Origin: Fontisubflavum oceani
GTDB taxonomy: Bacteria; Pseudomonadota; Alphaproteobacteria; Rhodobacterales; Rhodobacteraceae
Direction: 5' to 3'
Assembly: GCF_030407165.1 (NCBI RefSeq)
Contig: NZ_CP129111.1
Location: 496,001 to 560,000, forward strand
Length of the DNA stretch: 64,000 nucleotides
Under the pieces are notes generated by a model. It made no database searches. It saw only the letters and a list, made by a program, of their open reading frames with translations, and had not been told where the DNA came from. Position numbers and translations under genes: made by a program. The stretch's first letter is position 1, and every line of letters starts with the position of its first letter. This document shows positions 44,556 through 54,600 of this stretch, in pieces.

Positions 44556-46556
44556 ATGTTTACCCATCTCAGTCTGCGTTTGCGGATCTTTCTGTTCTTT
44601 GCCCTTCTGGCGCTTGGCGGCTCGGCGCTTGTCATTGGGGGCCTGACCATCGGTTACATGCGTCTGGGCGAGGACCATGCGCTGTCGTCCTTTGTGATTT
44701 CGGGCTTTGTCGGGGTCCTGGCGATTTTCGGGCTGAGCACCTGGATCTGGGTGCTGTTTGACGAACATGTGGCTCGTCCCGTCGAACGGCTGGCCGCCGA
44801 TATGCGCGCCCGGGCCCATGCCGATGTGGATCACGACATCGATCACGCCCCGGCGCGGTATCTGGGTGATCTTGGCAACGCGGCAGCGGCGGTGGCGGCC
44901 AATCTCACCGAAACCCGCAATGCAATGGCGCTGGAGATCGGGCGAGAGACAGCTAAGCTCGGGCTTGAGAAATCGCGGCTTGAGGCACTGCTGGCCGAGG
45001 TCCCCGATGGGGTGCTCTTCTGCACCGCCGAGCATTCGGTGGTGCTTTATAATGGGCAAGCCCGAGAGGTTTTGGAGAACAGCCCCGCGCTTGGCCTGAA
45101 CCGTCCGCTGGCGGATGTGATCCTGCCCGGACCGGTCCGGCAAGCCTATGACAGGTTGCTCGCGGCAGAGGCGCGTGAGGGGGCGGATATTCTCTGCGCC
45201 ACGAAGGTGGGTGCCAAGCTTTTGGAAGCCCGGATGCGGTTGATGTGGCTGGAAGGCCAAGAAACCAAACAACCCGGTTACGTGCTCAGCCTCCGTGATG
45301 TCACCGGCGATCTCAGGGTACAGGCCGAACGGGCGCGCCTCCTGAATGACCTTCTGGCCGGGGTCGAGGCGGCGCTTCCCACCTTGCCGCAGGAGGCCCC
45401 GGCGGTCGCGGATTTGGCCGCCCTTGCGGCGGAGACGGCGGAGCGAAAAGCGCCCACGGATACTGAATGGTGGCCCATGGAGGCTTTGGCCGGGAACAAT
45501 TTGAGCGGCGCGTTGAAGGCAAGGCTCAAGCGAAAGGGTGTGACCCTCACCTGTGATCTGCCTGCAACCAAGCTGCGCTGCGATGGGTTCGCGGTGACCC
45601 GGCTTCTGGAACGTCTGGCGCTTGATTGGGTCGGAGATGGCGCAACTGGCCTGTCGCTGCGCCTGGAGGAAACGGGCCCGGTCACCGCACGCCTTGTCCT
45701 CTCAGCCAATGGCGCGTTGCCCGATCCGGAAACCCTTACTACCTGGCTCGACACCCCGCTCAGCCCGGGCCTGGCTCAGTTTGCCGGCCGCGATGTGCTG
45801 ATCACCCATGCCACCAAGGTGGAGATCGACCAGGCGGCCCCTGGATTGACCCTGACTCTGCCGCTTGCCTGCCCGCCACGGATCAGTAGCGCGCGGGTGA
45901 TCCAGTATGATTTCGAGCTGCTGCATGCGGAAATCCCCGAAGAGATGTCGGGCGCAGCCCTGAAACAGCTCAGCTATGTGGTGTTCGACACGGAGACGAC
46001 CGGCCTGAACCCACAAGTGGATGAGATTTGCCAGATTGCAGCGGTTCGGATCGTGAATGGCAAATTACTGGATGGGGAGCGGTTCGATATGATCGTCGAT
46101 CCAGGACGCAAGATTCCGCAAGCCTCCATCGATGTGCATGGGGTGACCAATGCGATGGTTGACGGTGCGCCGCCGGTTGTAGAGGCCCTGAAACGCTTCC
46201 ATGACTATGCCAATGGCGCCGTCCTCGTCGCCCATAACGCGCCGTTCGATATGAGCTTCCTGCAACGTCGCGAGGCCGAGATCGGCGCGCGGTTCGACCA
46301 GCCGATCCTCGACACGGTACTCTGTTCCGCGATCCTGTTTGGGCAATCGGCGGAGCATACGCTCGACGCGGTTTGTGACCGCTTGGGGATCGTCATCCCC
46401 GAGGCCGATCGGCACACGGCAATTGGCGACGCGATCGGCACGGCCGAGGCGTTTCGGAAAATGATACCGATGCTCGAAGCAGCAGAGCTGCCCACTTTAG
46501 GGGCAACGATCAAAGCTTTCGACAAACATGCCCGCCTGATTGAGCATCTGAATTGA
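44556..46556 (+). CDS. Membrane sensor-like protein ending in a DEDDh 3'-5' exonuclease domain
   Basis: The 666-aa protein has two helices (about 10-34, 44-68), a HAMP-like coil (about 69-125), a PAS-like domain (about 145-265, LLAEVPDGVLFCTAEHSVVL and LSLRDVTGD), then a degenerate kinase-like segment (about 270-450) with no phospho-acceptor H-box and no N/G boxes. The C-terminal third is a DnaQ-type exonuclease: FDTETTGL (about 475-482), AHNAPFD (about 556-562) and HTAIGDA (about 618-624), so all catalytic residues are present. ATG 44556 follows GAAGGAGG. It appears to be a membrane-tethered nuclease or oligonucleotidase gated by a sensor. It is commonly labelled only as a DNA polymerase III epsilon-like protein. 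Confidence 0.88.
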   Translation: MFTHLSLRLRIFLFFALLALGGSALVIGGLTIGYMRLGEDHALSSFVISGFVGVLAIFGLSTWIWVLFDEHVARPVERLAADMRARAHADVDHDIDHAPARYLGDLGNAAAAVAANLTETRNAMALEIGRETAKLGLEKSRLEALLAEVPDGVLFCTAEHSVVLYNGQAREVLENSPALGLNRPLADVILPGPVRQAYDRLLAAEAREGADILCATKVGAKLLEARMRLMWLEGQETKQPGYVLSLRDVTGDLRVQAERARLLNDLLAGVEAALPTLPQEAPAVADLAALAAETAERKAPTDTEWWPMEALAGNNLSGALKARLKRKGVTLTCDLPATKLRCDGFAVTRLLERLALDWVGDGATGLSLRLEETGPVTARLVLSANGALPDPETLTTWLDTPLSPGLAQFAGRDVLITHATKVEIDQAAPGLTLTLPLACPPRISSARVIQYDFELLHAEIPEEMSGAALKQLSYVVFDTETTGLNPQVDEICQIAAVRIVNGKLLDGERFDMIVDPGRKIPQASIDVHGVTNAMVDGAPPVVEALKRFHDYANGAVLVAHNAPFDMSFLQRREAEIGARFDQPILDTVLCSAILFGQSAEHTLDAVCDRLGIVIPEADRHTAIGDAIGTAEAFRKMIPMLEAAELPTLGATIKAFDKHARLIEHLN

Positions 46557-46612
46557 CGCCGGGCGGACTGCCCTTGGATATTCTTCTAGAAGAGACTTGA
46601 AAGGACAAAAGC

Positions 46613-47320
46613 ATGGCCCGTGTGCCGCTTTACCGCAAAGCCGAAACCGAAATGCTGCGCCGGATTCGCAGTGGCGAATGGGAGGTTGGACGTCGGCTGC
46701 CGAATGAGTTTGGTCTGGCCGACGAATTTGGCGTCAGCCAGGGCACCATGCGCCGAGCTTTGATCACACTCGAGAGCCAAGGATTGCTGGCGCGAAAACC
46801 CGGGCGCGGCACGGTCGTGGCCAAGCCGGGAACCGCTTCGTCGACCGCAAAAAGCCCCAAGATCGATTTCGACCGGCTCTCGCACCCTGATGGAACCGCG
46901 CCGACATTGGAGATATTCCGCAGTCGGAGCAGCACCCGCCGGGCCGACAGCGATGAAGCTGAACTGATGGGCGAGGCGCGGGTGTTGGTGGCGGAACGTA
47001 TGCTGAAACTGGCGGATGACCGGTTTGCGCTCGACGAGATTGTGTTGCCGGAGAGCCTTTTGGCGGCGTTTGATGGAGAGGCCGCCGAAGACCTGCCCGC
47101 ACTTTTGACCGCCCATGGGTTGGAGGCGGCAGAGATATCCGACCGCCTCACGGCTGAGATGTGTTCGATGTCGGAATCCGTGGCCTTGTCAGTGGATCGC
47201 AACACCGCCCTTCTCGTCCTAACCCGGGTCGCCCGCGACAAGTCAGGCCGGGTGTTGGCCCGCCAGGTTCTCAAGATGATTTCCGAGAACGTCGGCTATG
47301 GGATTGTTTTGCAGGGCTAA
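46613..47320 (+). CDS. GntR-family regulator, HutC type with UTRA domain
   Basis: The 235-aa protein has an N-terminal GntR winged helix (about 5-68: EMLRRIRSGEWEVGRRLPNE, VSQGTMRRALITLESQGLL, RKPGRGTVV) and a C-terminal UTRA ligand domain (about 95-230). HutC-type GntR proteins are metabolite-released repressors. Its stop TAA (47318-47320) overlaps the stop of the convergent succinate-semialdehyde dehydrogenase gene. It may regulate the acs-linked genes or the gap-gabD pair; no operator was identified. Confidence 0.9.
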   Translation: MARVPLYRKAETEMLRRIRSGEWEVGRRLPNEFGLADEFGVSQGTMRRALITLESQGLLARKPGRGTVVAKPGTASSTAKSPKIDFDRLSHPDGTAPTLEIFRSRSSTRRADSDEAELMGEARVLVAERMLKLADDRFALDEIVLPESLLAAFDGEAAEDLPALLTAHGLEAAEISDRLTAEMCSMSESVALSVDRNTALLVLTRVARDKSGRVLARQVLKMISENVGYGIVLQG

Positions 47321-48765
47321 ATGCCGTCGATACAGACGTATTTTGTATCGAGGTAATCGTCGAGGCCCTGGCTACCGCCCTCCTTGCCCATGCCGGATTC
47401 CTTAACCCCGCCAAACGGCGCTTCGACCGTGGTGATCAGGCCGGAATTGATACCGATCATCCCGTATTGCAGGCCCTCATTCAGCCGGAACGCGCGCGCG
47501 AGATCACTGGTATAGGCGTAGGAGGCGAGACCAAACACCGTGTCATTCGCCATGGCAATCGCCTCTTCTTCAGTCTCGAATTTGAAGACCGGCGCGAGGG
47601 GGCCGAAAATCTCTTCTTGGGCGAAGGCCATCTCTTGCGTCGCGTGGGTGAGAACCGTGGGTTCAAAGAACTGCCCACCAAGCGCATGCCGCTTGCCGCC
47701 GGTTGCAATCTTGGCCCCCTTGGATGTGGCGTCGTCCAACAGGCTTTCGACCTTTTCCACCGCGTCGATATCCACCATTGGGCCTTGGGCCACGCCATCG
47801 TCCAGCCCATCGCCGACCTTGAGCGCCCGGGTCGCCGCGGCCAGTTTCTCAACGAACGCGTCATGGATGCCGGCCTGCACATAAATCCGGTTTGCGCAGA
47901 CGCAGGTTTGGCCCATATTGCGATATTTCGAGATCATCGCGCCTTCTACAGCGGCATCGAGATCGGCATCGTCAAAGACGATAAACGGCGCGTTGCCACC
48001 CAGCTCCATCGAAACCTTCTTCACCGTATCGGCTGCCCCGCGCAGCAGCTCTTTGCCGACCTCGGTGGACCCCGTGAAGGTGATCTTACGAACCTCGGGC
48101 CGCACCATCATTGCGCCCGCAATCGCACGGGCCGAACCGGTCAGGATGTTGACAGTGCCGACCGGGAAGCCGACCTCTTCGGCCAATGCCGCCCAGGCCA
48201 GACCGGAATAAGGTGTCGCGGTCGCCGGTTTGGCAACGACGGTGCAGCCTACGGCCAATGCGGGGGCCAGTTTACGGGCCAGCATTGAGGAGGGGAAATT
48301 CCAGGGCGTGATCATGCCGACGACCCCGACAGGGTGCCGCGTGACCAAGATGCGCCGCCCGTTGACACCAGCGGGTACGATCTCCCCTTTGGCGCGGCGC
48401 GCCTCTTCGGCGAACCAGCGGACATATTGCGCGCCGATGGCGATCTCGCCTTTGGCCTCAGCGAGCGGTTTGCCCATCTCAACGGTAAGCAATTCGGCCA
48501 AGGCGGCTTGGTTGTCCATCAAGGCGTCATGCAGGTTCCAGAGGAGCCCCAATCGCTCCATCAATGGCATCTGAGCAAATGCCGGGAAGGCAGCCTCTGC
48601 GGCATCAATCGCGCGCATCGTCTCAGCCTCACCCGCATTCGGGACCGTCCCGATGGCGGCGCCATTGACCGGATTGGTGACATCGATGCTGCGCCCATCA
48701 TCCGCGCCAACCCATTGACCCGCGATGAAATTCGCTTGCCGCAGCCAGGTTTGATATCCGCTCAT
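47317..48765 (-). CDS. gabD: NAD(P)-dependent succinate-semialdehyde dehydrogenase
   Basis: A 482-aa aldehyde dehydrogenase with segments typical of GabD: WNFPSSMLARKLAPALAVGC, FTGSTEVGKELLRGAADTVK, MELGGNAPFIVFDDADLD (general base Glu) and GQTCVCANRIYVQ (catalytic Cys). It oxidises succinate semialdehyde, or a related semialdehyde, to the acid. ATG 48765 overlaps the stop of gap (ATGA); the upstream in-frame extension has no site. Co-expression with a GAPDH-like enzyme suggests a role with phosphorylated sugars or 4-carbon semialdehydes instead of GABA degradation alone. Confidence 0.9.
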   Translation of the reverse strand: MSGYQTWLRQANFIAGQWVGADDGRSIDVTNPVNGAAIGTVPNAGEAETMRAIDAAEAAFPAFAQMPLMERLGLLWNLHDALMDNQAALAELLTVEMGKPLAEAKGEIAIGAQYVRWFAEEARRAKGEIVPAGVNGRRILVTRHPVGVVGMITPWNFPSSMLARKLAPALAVGCTVVAKPATATPYSGLAWAALAEEVGFPVGTVNILTGSARAIAGAMMVRPEVRKITFTGSTEVGKELLRGAADTVKKVSMELGGNAPFIVFDDADLDAAVEGAMISKYRNMGQTCVCANRIYVQAGIHDAFVEKLAAATRALKVGDGLDDGVAQGPMVDIDAVEKVESLLDDATSKGAKIATGGKRHALGGQFFEPTVLTHATQEMAFAQEEIFGPLAPVFKFETEEEAIAMANDTVFGLASYAYTSDLARAFRLNEGLQYGMIGINSGLITTVEAPFGGVKESGMGKEGGSQGLDDYLDTKYVCIDGI

Positions 48766-49750
48766 CTGAACTCTCCCATTTTCACGGCCACATCCAGCAT
48801 CCGGCAGGAGAAGCCCCATTCATTGTCATACCAGCCAAAGACCCGCAGCATGCCACCTTTGGAGCGCTTGATCTCCGGCCCCGCGACGACGAGCGATTCC
48901 GGCCGGGCGCGCAGATCGGATGAGACTAGGGGCTGCTCGGTAAAGCCCAGGATCGATCCCGCCGCCTCCCGCAGCATCTCGCGGGCCTCATCGGCTTGCG
49001 GCGCGGTGCGCGTGATCACGGCAAGATCAACCGCCGAGACGCTGGCCGTGGGCACCCGCACAGCCGAGCCAGTGATCCGCCCCGCAAGATGCGGCAAAAC
49101 CAGATCAACCAGCTTCTCCGCGCTGGTCGTTGTCGGCACCATCGAGAGCGCCGCCGCGCGGACCGCGCCAGATCACCGGTTGGCGCATCAACGGTTGGCT
49201 GGCTCCCGGTATAGCAATGCACCGTGGTCAGAAGGGCCGTTTCCAGACCGTAGGCATCGTCTAGCACGCGTGCCAAAGGCGCCACCGCATTGGTGGTGCA
49301 GGAGGCGTTTGACACGATACGGTGTTTGGCGGTCAGCCGATCCTCATTCGCCCCCAAGACCAAGATCAGATCGGCATTGGGGGACGGACCCGAGATCAAA
49401 ACCCGCCCGGCGCCCGCGGCCAGCCCAGCTTCGGCGACGGCCCGATCCTTGGCCCGGCCCGTGCAATCCATCAGGATATCGACCTCCCGAAGATCCAAAG
49501 CCGACAGGTCGGCTTCGCAGGTGAACGGGATCGCTTTGCCATCGATGATCAGCGACATGTCATCCTCGGCGACCGTGCCGGGCCAGGGGCCAAAGACGCT
49601 GTCATATTGAAACAGATAGGCGCAGGTCGCCAATGGCGCGATATCATTGATCGCGACGATCTCGACCTCGGGCCAACCGCCTTTGGCCCAAGCCCTCAGA
49701 ACCGAGCGCCCGATCCGCCCAAACCCGTTGATTGCCACCCGCACGCGCAT
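48762..49750 (-). CDS. gap: Glyceraldehyde-3-phosphate dehydrogenase paralogue, with one single-base deletion
   Basis: Type I GAPDH/erythrose-4-phosphate dehydrogenase family: VRVAINGFGRIGRSVLRAW, NASCTTNAVAPLARVL with catalytic Cys, TTVHCYTGSQPTVDAPTGDL. The frame then breaks and resumes at ALSMVPTTTSAEKLVDLVLP, and continues to WYDNEWGFSCRMLD. One base is missing at about 49160-49161. Corrected length is about 329 aa. ATG 49750 follows AGGAGGGA. It is probably not the main glycolytic gap, because it is coupled to gabD; the NASCTTNA form, in place of NASCTTNCLAP, is like E4PDH or variant GAPDHs. Confidence 0.88.
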
Positions 49751-49822
49751 TGCTGTCCCTCCTGTGCAGGTGCAGTCATGCATGGGCGGGCGGAGAGGTG
49801 CAACTCTGACGTGCTGGCGCGA

Positions 49823-50455
49823 TCAATCGCGCAAAACGCGGGCGCCAATTTCGGCGAGATAGCTGTCTTTATCGATATCGAGCCCCATCATCTCGATCTT
49901 ACCGTCGATCATCAAAAACGACAGGCCATGCACGAAGCTCCAGAGGAGGAAGGCCCGTCGAACCGCCTCTGGGCCAACCTCATCATGACGCAGAAAATCG
50001 GCGACCTCCTGGCAGACCAATCCAAAGGTCCCTTCGCCTTGCGAGACCAGATTGGCATTGTCTGCATGGTCCTTGGCCAAGCCAAACATCAGGCGGAAAA
50101 CGCCCGGCTCCTCAGTCGCGAAATCGACATAGACACGACCGATCGCACTAATCCGATCGATGCTGCCTTTGGGGAGATCCGCCAAGGCGGTCTGCATCTG
50201 CACATATTGACGCGCCATCCCAGCCGATGCGACGGCCTCCAGCATTTCATCCTTATCTTTGAAGTGCTTATACGGCGCGGCCGTTGACACTCCGGCAACC
50301 CGGCATGCCTCAGAAACCGAGAAATGGTCGGGGCCCTTTTCCTCAACCAAGGCCCGCGTCGCCTCAACCAATTGCGCCCGCAGATCACCGTGATGATAGC
50401 TGCGCCGTTTGGGGGCTTGGGGATGATTTTTCATGATCCGATTTCTTTCAGACAT
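49823..50455 (-). CDS. TetR-family repressor of the adjacent RND pump
   Basis: A 210-aa TetR protein: N-terminal HTH (about 20-65: YHHGDLRAQLVEATRALVEE, VSEACRVAGVSTAAPYKHFK) and a C-terminal WHG-type ligand domain (LWSFVHGLSFLMIDGKIEMM). It starts at ATG 50455 behind AAGGG; ATG 50434 is also possible. It is divergent from the RND genes and two palindromic sites lie between, so it is inferred to repress both itself and the pump until a drug or lipid ligand binds. Confidence 0.9.
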   Translation of the reverse strand: MSERNRIMKNHPQAPKRRSYHHGDLRAQLVEATRALVEEKGPDHFSVSEACRVAGVSTAAPYKHFKDKDEMLEAVASAGMARQYVQMQTALADLPKGSIDRISAIGRVYVDFATEEPGVFRLMFGLAKDHADNANLVSQGEGTFGLVCQEVADFLRHDEVGPEAVRRAFLLWSFVHGLSFLMIDGKIEMMGLDIDKDSYLAEIGARVLRD

Positions 50456-50471
50456 CGTAACCCTTGTCAAA

Positions 50472-50505
50472 GTTAGAAGTGCTAACTTATGTTAGAGGCG
50501 CTAAC
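50472..50505. promoter_or_regulatory. Double palindromic TetR operator
   Basis: Two copies of GTTAG-N5-CTAAC (50472-50486, spacer AAGTG; 50491-50505, spacer AGGCG) are separated by TTAT. The centres are 19 bases apart, about two helical turns, so two repressor dimers would bind the same face. The site fills most of the region between the TetR gene and the pump gene, and the only promoter sequence available overlaps it. Confidence 0.8.
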
Positions 50506-50522
50506 ATTGCGAGGATGACGCC

Positions 50523-51662
50523 GTGACACCTTCCGCCCACCAAAGCCCGTTTCGCCGCTCTGTCCGGTGGATCGCCTCAACCGCCTTAACCCTCGCTGTC
50601 CTGGCCGGAGCCGCGCTAGGCGTCGGATTGGGTGCCGATGCCTTGGCCGACCGGGCCGAGGCAACCGAGGCGCCCGCAGCGGCGGCGCTTACGCCGGTCG
50701 ATATTCTGCGTCTGACACCAACGACCGGCTACGCGATCTCACGACAGTTCACCGGGCAAATCGAAGCGCAGCAATCCGTGGCTCTTTCGTTCGAGTTGGG
50801 CGGGCGGTTGGAAATCCTTTCCGTCGACGAGGGCGACCACGTCACCGAAGGGCAGGTCTTGGCCCGGCTTGATACCGAGCTTCTCGACGCTGATCGCGCC
50901 CGCCTGTCCGCGGCACGCGATGCATTTGAAGCGCAGCGCAGCTTTGCCGAACGTGAACTGGCACGAAATGCCGCGCTTTCCGATCAAGGCTTCGCCAGCC
51001 AAGCCCGGGTCGATCAATCGCAAGCCACGCGCGACGAGTTGACCGCACGCATTGCGGAAACCGATGCTGCCATCGCGGCAATTGACATCCGATTGGAAAA
51101 ATCGGTTTTGCTCGCCCCCTTCGCAGGCCGGGTCGGCGCGCAAACGGTTGATGGCGGCGAGACATTGGCGGCGGGTCAATCTCTGATGACGCTGATGGAT
51201 CAAACCACACCCCGTCTCCGCGTCGGCCTTCCGCTCACTGTAGAGATGGCGCGTTTGGGGGCGGTTGAGATTGAGATTGACCAAGCCCGCTTCCCCGCCC
51301 GGCTGGTCCAAATTCGTCCGGACATCGACCCGGTAACGCGCACCCGCACCGCCTTGTTTGAGTTCACCTCTGACAATGTGCCGGCCTTCGGTCAGACCGC
51401 GTCGATCGTGATAGACCACCGCATTGAAACACCCGGCGTCTGGGTTCCGCTTGATGCCCTACAAGAAGGGACAGGCAGCCTTTGGACCGTGTTGGTGGTG
51501 GATGAACGTAACGTGGTGCGGCATGCGGCGGTGGAAGTTCTTCATGCGGAATCTGACCGAGTGTTTCTGCGGGGATCATTCGAACCGGGCGCGCGGTTGA
51601 TCCGCGAAGGCGCGCATCGGGTGACCCCCGGCCAGTCCGTTCGCATCGCAAGCGAGAGCTGA
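50523..51662 (+). CDS. RND efflux periplasmic adaptor (HlyD/MFP family)
   Basis: A 379-aa membrane-fusion protein with an N-terminal anchor helix (about 15-45), a biotinyl-lipoyl half-domain (SVALSFELGGRLEILSVDEG, then DEGDHVTEGQVLARLDT), a coiled-coil hairpin (about 120-180) and the second half-domain (VLLAPFAGRVGAQTVDGG), followed by the beta-barrel. It links the inner-membrane pump to an outer-membrane channel. The start is GTG 50523 with GAGG 9 bases upstream. The permease gene follows after 4 bases. Confidence 0.92.
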   Translation: MTPSAHQSPFRRSVRWIASTALTLAVLAGAALGVGLGADALADRAEATEAPAAAALTPVDILRLTPTTGYAISRQFTGQIEAQQSVALSFELGGRLEILSVDEGDHVTEGQVLARLDTELLDADRARLSAARDAFEAQRSFAERELARNAALSDQGFASQARVDQSQATRDELTARIAETDAAIAAIDIRLEKSVLLAPFAGRVGAQTVDGGETLAAGQSLMTLMDQTTPRLRVGLPLTVEMARLGAVEIEIDQARFPARLVQIRPDIDPVTRTRTALFEFTSDNVPAFGQTASIVIDHRIETPGVWVPLDALQEGTGSLWTVLVVDERNVVRHAAVEVLHAESDRVFLRGSFEPGARLIREGAHRVTPGQSVRIASES

Positions 51663-51666
51663 ACCA

Positions 51667-54600
51667 ATGGAAACGCTCACCTTCCGACGGCCGCGACTCG
51701 TCGCCTTGATTCTGTTGGTGCTGATCTCGGCGGGATTGTCGTCATTCCTATCCCTTGGACGGCAGGAAGACCCGACCATCACCAATCTCTTCGCGACGGT
51801 CACAACCAGCTTTCCCGGCGCCGACCCGGCGCGCGTAGAGGCCCTGGTCACCGCCGAAATCGAGGCAGAGTTGCGCGAAATTGCCGAGGTCGACACGCTG
51901 GAATCGGTGTCACGCTCGGGTGTGTCGGTGGTATCGATCGAGCTGTTGGAGACGCTCGACGAGGCCACCATCGAGCAGGTCTGGTCCGAAGCCCGCGACG
52001 CCGTGGAAGACGCGCGGCGGACCTTCCCCGCTGGCGTCCAAGCCCCGGAGTTCAACGCAGAAGGCATCTCGGCCTATTCCGCCGTGATCGCGGTGACGTC
52101 CGATCATGACGCGGTGCCATTGAGCCTTGCGTATCGCCATGCGGAGACACTCGCCAGCCGTCTGCGCGCCATTCCATCAACACGAGCGGTTGATCTTTTC
52201 GGAACACCCGAAGAAGAAGTTCTGGTCGAGGTCGACCCTTCCAGCGCTGCGGCGCTTGGCTTAAGCATCGACGAGATTTCCACGCGAATTGCGGCGGCCG
52301 ATGGCAAGGTCCAGGCGGGCCGATTGCAGGGCGGCGGCAGCGATCTGACAATCAATATCTCCGGCGAGATCGAGCAGTTGGCAAGATTGCGCGACGTTGT
52401 GCTGCGCGAGAATGCCGAAGGGGCCAGTGTCACCCTGGGGGATGTCGCGCAGATCGCGCGTGCGCCCCGCGACCCGGCAACGGAACTTGCCCTCGCCAAT
52501 GGCCGCCCTGCTATCTTGGTCGGCGTACTGGCGCAAGACGGCGTCCAAATCGACCGCTGGATGGGGTTTGTCCGAGAGGAACTGGCCGCTGGAAGCGATG
52601 CCGTGCCGGTCGGCCTCTCGGAAGTGCTGATGTTCGATCAAAGCACTTATACGGCGGATCGTTTGGCCGAAGTTGGCACCAATATGGCGATCGGCGTGGC
52701 GCTGGTCGTGGCGGTGTTGTTCGTGACCCTCGGGGTGCGGGCCGCTGCGGTGGTTGCTCTGGTTCTGCCGGTCGTGTCGTTGGCAACGCTTGCAACGATG
52801 AACTTCATCGGATTGCCCATCCATCAGATGTCGGTCACCGGGTTGATCGTCGCACTCGGCCTTTTGGTCGACGCGGCCATTGTGATGTCGGATGAGGTTC
52901 GCCAGCGCCTCGCCCGTGGCATGGCGCGGATTGATGCGGTCGGCGATGCGGTGAAACGGCTGGCCGCGCCGCTTTTGGCATCAACCGTAACCACGGCGCT
53001 GTCATTTACACCCATGATCCTTCTGCCCGGCCCGGCAGGTGATTTCGTGGGATCGATTGCAATTGCGGTGGTCCTGATGCTGCTCTGGTCGCTTTTCGTG
53101 GCCCTCACCGTGACCCCCGCCCTAGCGGGATGGGTTCTTCCCGCGGCGGGACGGGGCAGTTTTCTCAGCAAAGGGGTCAGTTGGCCCACTCTCGCCAAGG
53201 TGTTTGAAGCCTCTGTCTTCTGGGCGGTCCGGAACCCGGTGAAGTCCATTGCGGTTTCATTGATCCTGCCAGTGTTGGGTTTTGCCGCCTTCCCGACTCT
53301 CACTGCACAGTTCTTTCCAGGTGTGGATCGGGATCAATTCTATCTGGAGGTCGAAATGCCGCCCGGCACTGCGATCTCAGACACCGCGGCAATCAGCATG
53401 GAGATTGATGCCATATTGCAGGGCGAACCTGATATTGCCTCGGTCTATTGGTCCATCGGGCAATCCGGCCCGGCCTTCTACTACAATATCACCGGCGGAC
53501 GGTCGCAAGAACCGGGCTATGCCCAGGCGATGATCACATCGGCTTCGCCCGCGGCATCGGCCCGGATGGTGCCTGAGCTTCAAGAACGTTTAGATCTTGG
53601 CTTTCCGGATGCGCGGATCACCGTGCGCGGTCTGGTTCAAGGCCCGCCCGTGGCGGCACCGGTCGAGTTGCGTTTGGTGGGCCCCGATTTGGACCTGCTA
53701 CGGGCGCAGGGCGATGAATTGCGCGCAATCATGGCGGATCTTGATCTCACCACCCAAGTGCGCGCCGGTGTGACAGGCGGCGCGCCGCAAGTCCGTTTTG
53801 AAATCGATGAAGTGGCTGCGCGCCTTCTCGGTCTGGATGTGAGCGATATTGCGCGCCAGTTGGAGGCTGGGTTGGTTGGGGTCACCGGCGGCTCACTGGT
53901 GGAAGGCACCGAACAATTGCCGGTGCGGGCGCGGTTCGATACCGACACGCGGGGCGATCTGGCGGCGATTTCTGATTTACCAATTCTGCTGCCCAGTGCG
54001 GCCACGCTTTCAGCCAGCGGGCAGTTTCCGGCTGTACCGCTCTCGGAATTGGCAACACCCGTTTTGGAACCCGCCGAAAGCGTCATCACCCGGTTCAACG
54101 GGGAACGCGCGAATACAGTGCAGGCCTTCATTGTGCCCGGCGTTTTGCCGGAAGAGGCTTTACAATCCGTACTGGCCGCTTTGGACGAGGCCGGATTTCA
54201 ACTCGCCCCCGGCTACCGGATGGAATTGGGCGGCGATTCCGATGCACGGTCCAGCACGGTGGGCAATCTCTTGGCCTCGATTGGTGTGATCGTCACGCTG
54301 ACCATCGCGACGATTGCGCTGACCTTCAACTCCTTCCGCCTGACCGCTGTGGCGTTGGTTGTCTGCGGCTTGTCGGCGGGTCTGTCCATGCTGGCATTGG
54401 CGGTGATGCAGTATCCGTTTGGAATCAATGCGATCATTGGGGTGATCGGGTCCATCGGCGTCTCGATCAACGCCGCGATCATCATTTTAACCGGGTTGAA
54501 AGCCGACCCGGAGGCGGCGGCGGGCGACAAGGCCGCGATGGCCCGCGTGGTGACCGGGTCGAGCCGGCATATCACCTCGACAACGATCACAACCTTTGGC

